Below, piece after piece: positions 54,949 through 64,000 of a DNA stretch of 64,000 bases. Position numbers and translations under genes: made by a program. The stretch lies in assembly GCA_937927895.1 (NCBI GenBank), contig CALGKA010000013.1:62001-126000 (forward strand), in the 5' to 3' direction. The notes beneath the pieces are model-generated. The model searched no databases. It saw only the letters and a list, made by a program, of their open reading frames with translations, and was not told the origin of the DNA. The stretch's first letter is position 1. Every line of letters starts with the position of its first letter. Origin of the DNA: an uncultured Granulosicoccaceae bacterium (lineage in GTDB: Bacteria; Pseudomonadota; Gammaproteobacteria; Granulosicoccales; Granulosicoccaceae).

Positions 54949-55941
54949 ATGGCCAAGATTATTGCAATAGCGAACCAGAAAGGCGGTGTGGGTAAAACCA
55001 CTACGGCTATTAATCTGTGTGCCGCACTTGGCGAGACGCAACGGAGAGTGTTGCTAATTGATCTCGACCCGCAAGGCAATGCAACCACCGGCGCGGGTGT
55101 CGATAAAAACAGCCATGAACTAACCACCTGTGATGTCTTGCTGAACGCCTGCCAGACCAAAGAGGCGATAGTTAGCCCGGAGCACGTCAAATTTGATGTG
55201 ATGCCCAGCAATGCAGATCTGACCGCCGCCGAAGTACAGCTAATGAGCATTGATGGCCGCGAGCGCTGTCTGGCTGAAGCACTGAGCCAGGTAGAAGCTA
55301 ACTACGACTACATATATATAGACTGCCCTCCGGCTCTTAATGTACTCACATTGAATGCGTTTGTTGCAGCAAATGGCGTTCTGATTCCGATGCAATGCGA
55401 ATACTATGCATTAGAAGGGCTTTCATCTTTGCTGCAAACCATTAAGCAGGTGCAGGGCTCGGTTAATCCCCGGCTTGCTATTGAAGGTATTTTGCGCACC
55501 ATGTTTGATGGTCGAAACAAGCTCGGGCATGAGGTATCAAACCAGCTAATCGAACATTTTGAGTCGCGTGTTTATCGCACCATTATTCCAAGAAATGTCA
55601 GGCTTGCTGAAGCTCCAAGCTTTGGCCAACCGATTGTCTACTACGATAAATCGTCGCGTGGTTCAATTGCTTATCTGGCGCTGGCGGGTGAAATTATTCG
55701 TCGCGAAATGGCTAGTGAATCAGCTAGAAACGCAGCCAGATCACAGACAAATTCAGCAGGCTCGGCGAGCGCTGCGCGAACGTCTATGGATCCAAGCACG
55801 GTGGCTCAAGCTACAACAATTCAAGCACAGCCCAATATTGCCAGTAAGGCGAATGGTGAAGCAAGCCACACAGATAGTGCAGAACGTGAAGACAAACCAG
55901 CAGAATCTTCTGCAACGCAAGAAGCACCGCCGGTCTCATGA
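54949..55941 (+). CDS. parA: Chromosome partitioning ATPase ParA/Soj
   Basis: KIIAIANQKGGVGKTTTAINLCAAL, DLDPQGNATTGAGV, IYIDCPPALNVLTLNAF; long C-terminal low-complexity tail. Confidence 0.97.
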   Translation: MAKIIAIANQKGGVGKTTTAINLCAALGETQRRVLLIDLDPQGNATTGAGVDKNSHELTTCDVLLNACQTKEAIVSPEHVKFDVMPSNADLTAAEVQLMSIDGRERCLAEALSQVEANYDYIYIDCPPALNVLTLNAFVAANGVLIPMQCEYYALEGLSSLLQTIKQVQGSVNPRLAIEGILRTMFDGRNKLGHEVSNQLIEHFESRVYRTIIPRNVRLAEAPSFGQPIVYYDKSSRGSIAYLALAGEIIRREMASESARNAARSQTNSAGSASAARTSMDPSTVAQATTIQAQPNIASKANGEASHTDSAEREDKPAESSATQEAPPVS

Positions 55942-55982
55942 GTTTTTTGATAACACACAGTGTTAAGCGCAGGGTAGATTAA

Positions 55983-56984
55983 GTGTCGACGACAAAAAAA
56001 AGCGGCTTGGGCCGAGGCCTTGGAGCCTTGCTTCAAGGTATAGATATAGCAGCCCCTGTTAATGCTGAGCGCGAACCTGAGCACCAAGTGGAACAAACCG
56101 CGTCTACTCCTGATGCCAAAGAGTCCGCCAGAACAGACACACCGCACAGACGCCCTGGCAAAGGTTTAGTCTCACCGACACCCGCACCGGTCGCAGACGT
56201 GGAAGGTTCGGTCACTGATATTCCCGTTGAATCGATTACCCGCGGGACCTATCAACCGCGCGTGCATTTTGATCAAGAGGCATTGCAAGAGCTCGCAGAT
56301 TCGATCACCGCACAGGGTTTGATACAGCCAGTGTTGTTGCGCCGCCGTGGTGGTGGTTTTGAACTGATTGCCGGTGAGCGCCGTTGGCGCGCGTCACAAT
56401 TGGCAGGTCTTAAAACCATTCCCGCCATTGTCCGCGAGATGGATGACAGTGCCGTTGCTGCGGTAACATTAATTGAAAATATTCAGCGTGAAGACCTCAA
56501 CCCACTGGAAGAGGCACGCGCGCTGTATAGGTTAAAGAATGAATTCAGTATGACTGACCTTGCGGTGGCGGACGCTGTTGGTCGTTCGCGTGCAGCGGTA
56601 TCGAATTTAATTCGATTGCTTGATCTGGACGAACGAGTCTCAGAGATGCTTGCCACCGGCAAAATCGAAATGGGTCATGCCCGCGCTATTTTGACACTGC
56701 CCGCAGATGAGCAGCATGCGATAGCAATGAAAGTCTACGCTGAGGGCTTGAGTGTTAGAGCAACTGAGGCGTTAGCGCGTGGTGGCGCTGCGGCAAAAAA
56801 GTCAAAAGCCAGTAAACCGGCTAAGAAACAACAAGACGGCCATATAAGAGCGCTCGAATCGCAGCTTTCAGAGAAACTCGGTGCCGGTGTCGCGATTGAC
56901 CACTCGAAAACTGGCAAAGGTAGCATTACCGTTAGCTATAATTCACTTGATGAACTGGACGGTATTCTGTCTCACATTAACTAA
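55983..56984 (+). CDS. parB: Chromosome partitioning protein ParB/Spo0J (GTG start)
   Basis: KKSGLGRGLGALLQ, SITAQGLIQPVLLRR, LIAGERRWRASQLAGLKTIPAIVRE, LIENIQREDLNPLEEA. Confidence 0.98.
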   Translation: MSTTKKSGLGRGLGALLQGIDIAAPVNAEREPEHQVEQTASTPDAKESARTDTPHRRPGKGLVSPTPAPVADVEGSVTDIPVESITRGTYQPRVHFDQEALQELADSITAQGLIQPVLLRRRGGGFELIAGERRWRASQLAGLKTIPAIVREMDDSAVAAVTLIENIQREDLNPLEEARALYRLKNEFSMTDLAVADAVGRSRAAVSNLIRLLDLDERVSEMLATGKIEMGHARAILTLPADEQHAIAMKVYAEGLSVRATEALARGGAAAKKSKASKPAKKQQDGHIRALESQLSEKLGAGVAIDHSKTGKGSITVSYNSLDELDGILSHIN

Positions 56985-57064
56985 CTGCGGCAAAGCGCCA
57001 AAAGTCAGGCTATTACGCTTTCAAAGCGTCGGATTAACGACTGTTTAAATAACCGTTGTGATCC

Positions 57065-57094
57065 TTGACCCTAGGATACATAGCCAAGTATACT
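57065..57094 (+). promoter_or_regulatory. Putative sigma70 promoter of the atp operon
   Basis: TTGACC-18 bp-TATACT about 80-90 bp upstream of atpI. Confidence 0.65.
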
Positions 57095-57171
57095 TCGCGC
57101 GTTATGCAGTCTTGTTCGTGCGCTCGACGGAACGCCATTTATAGCCTATAAACTGATTGGATAAGCGCTAC

Positions 57172-57564
57172 ATGGCTGTGCGATCACCACACTTTGCAAT
57201 TGTGCGGCGTCTGCTGCTGGTTCAGTTTGCGCTCGCATTGTTTTTTCCGCTCGTGTTTCTGCCTTTTGGTATCAACGCTGCTATGTCAGCATTGGCAGGT
57301 GGTTTCGCTAGTTTTGTTCCGAACGCGTATTTCGCGTACAGAACATTTCAATACAGCGGAGCGCGGGCAGTAAATGCAATTGCACGTGGAATGCTTGCCG
57401 GGGAGATCGGCAAGTTAGCTTTGATGGCACTAATATTTATAGTGCTTTTTAAATATCAGAAAACGCTGAATCATGGAGCATTGTTCAGCGGGTTCATAGT
57501 GGTTCAATTGTCAGTTTGGCTAACCCCGCTGCTTTCGAATCGAAAACCGAATTCTAGCTTTTGA
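57172..57564 (+). CDS. atpI: ATP synthase protein I
   Basis: Four-helix membrane protein upstream of atpB; NAAMSALAGGFASFVPNAYFAYRTFQYSGARA. ATG at 57172; track start is TTG 57157. Confidence 0.9.
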   Translation: MAVRSPHFAIVRRLLLVQFALALFFPLVFLPFGINAAMSALAGGFASFVPNAYFAYRTFQYSGARAVNAIARGMLAGEIGKLALMALIFIVLFKYQKTLNHGALFSGFIVVQLSVWLTPLLSNRKPNSSF

Positions 57565-57570
57565 AATTAG

Positions 57571-58446
<876 letters not shown>

Positions 58447-58450
58447 TTAA

Positions 58451-58759
<309 letters not shown>

Positions 58760-58798
58760 TAGATCTGACCAAACGCAGATTGACTAGGAGATAGGCAA

Positions 58799-59269
58799 AT
58801 GACAATTAACGCTACGTTATTGGGCCAAGCCATATCATTTTTCTTCTTTGTGTTGTTTTGCATGAAGTTCGTATGGCCGCCACTTATCAGTGCGCTGCGC
58901 GAGCGACAAGCAACTATCGCAGAAGGACTGGCAGCTGCAGAGCAAGGTGCACAAGCACAAGAAGTGGCTCAGGCAGAAGCAGATAAAATGTTAGGCGAAG
59001 CCAAAACACAGGCATCGGAAATTGTTTCGCAGGCACAAAAGCGTCACAACGAAATTGTCGAAGAGGCGAAGCAGAATGCTGTGCTTGAAAGCGATCGGAT
59101 TAAATCCAGCGCACAAGCAGAGATTGACCAGGAAGTTGTCACCGCACGTGCTGCATTAAGCAAGCAAGTGTCGAGTGTTGCTGTTGCAGGGGCTGAAAAG
59201 ATTCTGCAGCGCGAGGTTGATCCTAAAGCACACGCTGCCATCCTTGACGACCTGATTGCGAAGATCTAA
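58799..59269 (+). CDS. atpF: ATP synthase F0 subunit b
   Basis: [44 protein letters not shown] plus long helix. Confidence 0.97.
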   Translation: MTINATLLGQAISFFFFVLFCMKFVWPPLISALRERQATIAEGLAAAEQGAQAQEVAQAEADKMLGEAKTQASEIVSQAQKRHNEIVEEAKQNAVLESDRIKSSAQAEIDQEVVTARAALSKQVSSVAVAGAEKILQREVDPKAHAAILDDLIAKI

Positions 59270-59271
59270 CC

Positions 59272-59811
59272 ATGTCTGAAAACGTCACTGCTGCACGGCC
59301 CTATGCAAAGGCCATTTTTGAGCTAGCTAAAAAATCTGGCAACTATGGCCCTTGGTCAGAGAGATTGGTTTTTTTAAAAGCCGTCGTCTCTGATTCAAGT
59401 GTTGCGGCAGCGCTTGATGATCCCAATAATACGGCAAGTGACCGTTCCGGGGTCGTAGAGAAAATTGCAGGTGATCGCTTAGACGCTGAAGGCGTCAACA
59501 TGGTGCGCTTGTTAGCTGAAAACAATCGCCTACCGTTGATGGGCGAGATTGGCGCTATGTATGAAGAGCTGCGTGCAGAAGATGAAGGTGTCCTCGAAGC
59601 CAGTGTGGTAACCGCAATGGCACTTGATGACACATATAAGGCTAAGTTAGCTGATGCCTTGCAACGTAAGTTCAACAAGAAAATTAATATTGTCGAATCA
59701 GTAGATGAATCTCTTATCGGTGGCGCCATTATTCGCGCTGGAGATGTCGTTATAGATGGTTCGATCAAAGGTCGCTTGGCTCAGCTCAATAGTAATTTGA
59801 GCGCTCGGTAG
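59272..59811 (+). CDS. atpH: ATP synthase F1 subunit delta
   Basis: ARPYAKAIFELAKKSG, C-term GGAIIRAGDVVIDGSIKGRLAQLNSNL. Confidence 0.97.
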   Translation: MSENVTAARPYAKAIFELAKKSGNYGPWSERLVFLKAVVSDSSVAAALDDPNNTASDRSGVVEKIAGDRLDAEGVNMVRLLAENNRLPLMGEIGAMYEELRAEDEGVLEASVVTAMALDDTYKAKLADALQRKFNKKINIVESVDESLIGGAIIRAGDVVIDGSIKGRLAQLNSNLSAR

Positions 59812-59847
59812 CCACGCGCCGTACAGAATTTATTTAGAGGACAGCAC

Positions 59848-61395
59848 ATGCAACTCAACCCATCTGAAATCAGTGAGCTGATCAAAGAGCGCATTGGTAA
59901 CTTCGAAGCGTCTGCAGAAGCACGCACCGAAGGTACTATTGTTAGCTTGAGTGACGGTATCGCACGTATTCATGGTCTGAATGACGCGATGTCGGGCGAA
60001 ATGATCGAATTCCCTGGCGACACATTCGGCCTGGCGCTTAACCTTGAGCGTGACTCTGTCGGTGCTGTGGTACTTGGTAGCTACGGCCACATTAAGGAAG
60101 GCGACAAAGTTCGTTGTACCGGTAAGATTCTTGAAGTGCCTGTTGGCCCTCAGCTTCTTGGCCGCGTAGTAAACGCTCTTGGTCAGCCTATTGATGAAAA
60201 AGGTCCATTAAACGCCGAAGGTATGGCGCCAATTGAAAAAGTCGCACCTGGTGTATTCTGGCGTCAGTCAGTTGATCAGCCAGTACAGACTGGATTGAAA
60301 TCAATTGATGCGATGGTACCGGTCGGTCGTGGTCAGCGTGAATTGATCATTGGTGATCGCCAGACGGGTAAAACAGCGGTTGCGATTGATGCGATCATCA
60401 ACCAGAAAGACACTGGTATTAAATGTATATATGTCGCCATTGGTCAGAAACAATCGACCATTGCGAACGTAGTAACCAAGCTTGAAGAGCATGGTGCTAT
60501 GGAAAACACTATTGTGGTAGCTGCTGGTGCTGCAGAATCTGCTGCGATGAACTTCATCGCGCCATACGCCGGTTGTTCAATGGGTGAGTACTTCCGTGAC
60601 ATCGGTGAAGATGCACTGATTGTTTATGATGATCTTACTAAGCAGGCATGGAGCTACCGCCAGGTATCATTGCTTCTACGTCGACCACCTGGTCGTGAAG
60701 CCTACCCTGGTGATGTTTTCTATCTCCACTCCCGTTTGTTAGAGCGCTCTGCACGTGTAAGTGCTGAGTACGTTGAAAAAGAAACCAATGGTCGAGTTAA
60801 AGGTAAAACCGGTTCGTTGACTGCATTACCAATCATTGAAACTCAAGCGGGTGACGTATCGGCTTTCGTACCAACCAACGTAATTTCAATTACTGATGGT
60901 CAGATCTTTTTAGAAACTGATTTATTCAACTCTGGTATCCGTCCTGCGATTAACGCTGGTCTTTCGGTATCTCGAGTAGGTGGTGCGGCACAGACTAAAG
61001 TGATTAAGAAGCTAGGTGGTGGTATTCGACTAGCACTAGCTCAGTATCGTGAATTGGCGGCGTTCGCACAGTTTGCATCTGATCTTGATGAAGTAACTCG
61101 TAAGCAGTTGGAGCGCGGTCAACGCGTAACAGAGTTAATGAAGCAGAAGCAGTACTCACCACTTTCAGTTGGTGAGATGGCTGTCTCTCTTTACGCTGCA
61201 AACGAAGGTTACTTAGATAACACTGACGTTAACCGTATTGTTGAGTTTGAACAGGCTATGCATGACCACGTGCGCTCGAAGCACAGTGGCCTGCTTGATA
61301 AAATCAATGAAAAGGGTGACTACAACGACGAAATCGCTGGTGGTTTAAAAGCAGCTATCGAAGATTTTGTTGCTAATGGCGCCTTTCAGGCTTAA
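59848..61395 (+). CDS. atpA: ATP synthase F1 subunit alpha
   Basis: [55 protein letters not shown]. Confidence 0.99.
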   Translation: MQLNPSEISELIKERIGNFEASAEARTEGTIVSLSDGIARIHGLNDAMSGEMIEFPGDTFGLALNLERDSVGAVVLGSYGHIKEGDKVRCTGKILEVPVGPQLLGRVVNALGQPIDEKGPLNAEGMAPIEKVAPGVFWRQSVDQPVQTGLKSIDAMVPVGRGQRELIIGDRQTGKTAVAIDAIINQKDTGIKCIYVAIGQKQSTIANVVTKLEEHGAMENTIVVAAGAAESAAMNFIAPYAGCSMGEYFRDIGEDALIVYDDLTKQAWSYRQVSLLLRRPPGREAYPGDVFYLHSRLLERSARVSAEYVEKETNGRVKGKTGSLTALPIIETQAGDVSAFVPTNVISITDGQIFLETDLFNSGIRPAINAGLSVSRVGGAAQTKVIKKLGGGIRLALAQYRELAAFAQFASDLDEVTRKQLERGQRVTELMKQKQYSPLSVGEMAVSLYAANEGYLDNTDVNRIVEFEQAMHDHVRSKHSGLLDKINEKGDYNDEIAGGLKAAIEDFVANGAFQA

Positions 61396-61423
61396 GCACG
61401 GCTTACGGTTACGGGAATAGCAG

Positions 61424-62287
61424 ATGGCTAGCGCAAAAGAAATACGCACCAAGATCAAAAGCATCCAAAACACGCAGAAGATTACTAAGGCGATGGAAAT
61501 GGTCGCCGCAAGTAAGATGCGTCGTGCTAAAGATCGCATGGAAGCCACGCGTCCGTACGCGACAAAAATTCGTGAAGTGGTCGGTCACGTGGCAGCGGCG
61601 AACACAGAATATGTTCACCCCTACATGCGTGCACGCGATAACGTTAAGCGCGTTGGCTACATTGTGGTTTCAACTGACCGTGGTCTTTGTGGTGGTTTGA
61701 ATATTAATACCTTTAAGAGCGCGATCGCATCAATGCGAGAGTGGTCAGATAAAGGGGTTGAAGTTGAGGTTTGTACCATAGGCAAGAAAGCCGGTAGCTT
61801 TTTCAAACGTCTTAACAGCAATATTGTGGCTGATGTTCAAGATCTAGGTGATACACCTAAACTTGAAGATCTAATCGGTGCTGTCACTGTGATGTTAAAC
61901 GGTATTGAAGAGGGTAGGCTTGATCGTTTGTTTTTGGCTGAAAATGAGTTTGTTAACTCAATGACGCAAAAACCACGTTTAACGCAGTTGATACCGACCG
62001 AAGCAGATAAAGACGAGCGTCTTGGTGAAAACTGGGATTACTTATACGAGCCTTCTTCAGAAGAAGTGCTTAATCAGTTGATGCGTCGTTACATTGAATC
62101 TCTTATTTTCCAGGCGGCTGTTGAAAATGTTGCTTGTGAAATGGCGGCCCGAATGGTGGCCATGAAGAGTGCAACAGATAACGCTGGCGATATCATCAAC
62201 GACTTACAATTAGTTTATAACAAGGCGCGGCAAGCGGCAATTACTCAGGAAATATCCGAGATTGTCGGCGGTGCGGCTGCTGTTTAA
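61424..62287 (+). CDS. atpG: ATP synthase F1 subunit gamma
   Basis: [66 protein letters not shown]. Confidence 0.99.
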   Translation: MASAKEIRTKIKSIQNTQKITKAMEMVAASKMRRAKDRMEATRPYATKIREVVGHVAAANTEYVHPYMRARDNVKRVGYIVVSTDRGLCGGLNINTFKSAIASMREWSDKGVEVEVCTIGKKAGSFFKRLNSNIVADVQDLGDTPKLEDLIGAVTVMLNGIEEGRLDRLFLAENEFVNSMTQKPRLTQLIPTEADKDERLGENWDYLYEPSSEEVLNQLMRRYIESLIFQAAVENVACEMAARMVAMKSATDNAGDIINDLQLVYNKARQAAITQEISEIVGGAAAV

Positions 62288-63700
<1,413 letters not shown>

Positions 63701-63739
63701 TAACGGTTAGTCCGTTACCTTGATAAACAGAGCGCGAAG

Positions 63740-64000
63740 ATGGCTAAAGTAATCCAAGTTGATATCGTCAGTGCAGAGGAAGAGATTTTCTCTGGCGAAG
63801 CTGAAATGCTTGTCGTGTCTGCCGAAATGGGTGAAGTCGGTATCGCACCGGGCCACGCGCCGTTTATAACTGGCATAAAGCCCGGTGATGTAGCCGTGCA
63901 TAACGGCGGTGAAGCTCAGCACTTTTTTGTTTCAGGCGGCATGCTTGAAGTACAACCGCATGTTATCACTGTGCTTGCAGATACCGTTGTACGTGGTGCT
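63740..64000 (+). CDS. atpC: ATP synthase F1 subunit epsilon, 3'-truncated by window end
   Basis: Direct translation MAKVIQVDIVSAEEEIFSGEAEMLVVSAEMGEVGIAPGHAPFITGIKPGDV...; follows atpD. Confidence 0.96.
   Translation, partial: MAKVIQVDIVSAEEEIFSGEAEMLVVSAEMGEVGIAPGHAPFITGIKPGDVAVHNGGEAQHFFVSGGMLEVQPHVITVLADTVVRGA

Noticed and set aside
55559-55966. 135 aa ORF overlapping parA in another frame
   Set aside because: Shadow of the low-complexity parA tail; no recognisable protein features.

Overview
This 64 kb window is a gammaproteobacterial-type chromosome segment around the replication origin. The right half is the conserved ori-proximal block: ubiD, prlC, gyrB-recF-dnaN-dnaA (minus), an oriC candidate, then rpmH-rnpA-yidD-yidC-mnmE, mnmG-rsmG-parA-parB and the atpIBEFHAGDC operon (atpC cut by the window end). 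The left half is mostly housekeeping: ubiB-ubiJ-ubiE-DUF971-hslU-hslV, xerC-DUF484-dapF-lysA-lptM, estB-like, ybaK, nadE, sthA, argH, hemC-hemD. It also holds several less ordinary genes and a selenocysteine tRNA. I found no prophage, CRISPR array, IS element or defence island. The observations most worth a second look are: (i) a three-copy dispersed palindromic (REP/MITE-like) family, one copy carrying a nested 85 bp hairpin and one supplying the C-terminal codons of UbiB; (ii) an S1 serine protease with a PA-like domain apparently inserted between its mature N-terminus and the catalytic His, plus a GlyGly-CTERM-like tail; (iii) parS-like sites inside recF; (iv) a decayed EAL-domain pseudogene and an orphan terminator in the mnmE-mnmG gap; (v) a likely TTG start for DnaA with a perfect 14 bp palindrome just upstream; (vi) an unannotated CxxC mini-ORF overlapping the yidC start. 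All family assignments come from reading motifs and gene order, with no database search. I did not find convincing evidence of a wholly new multi-gene system.
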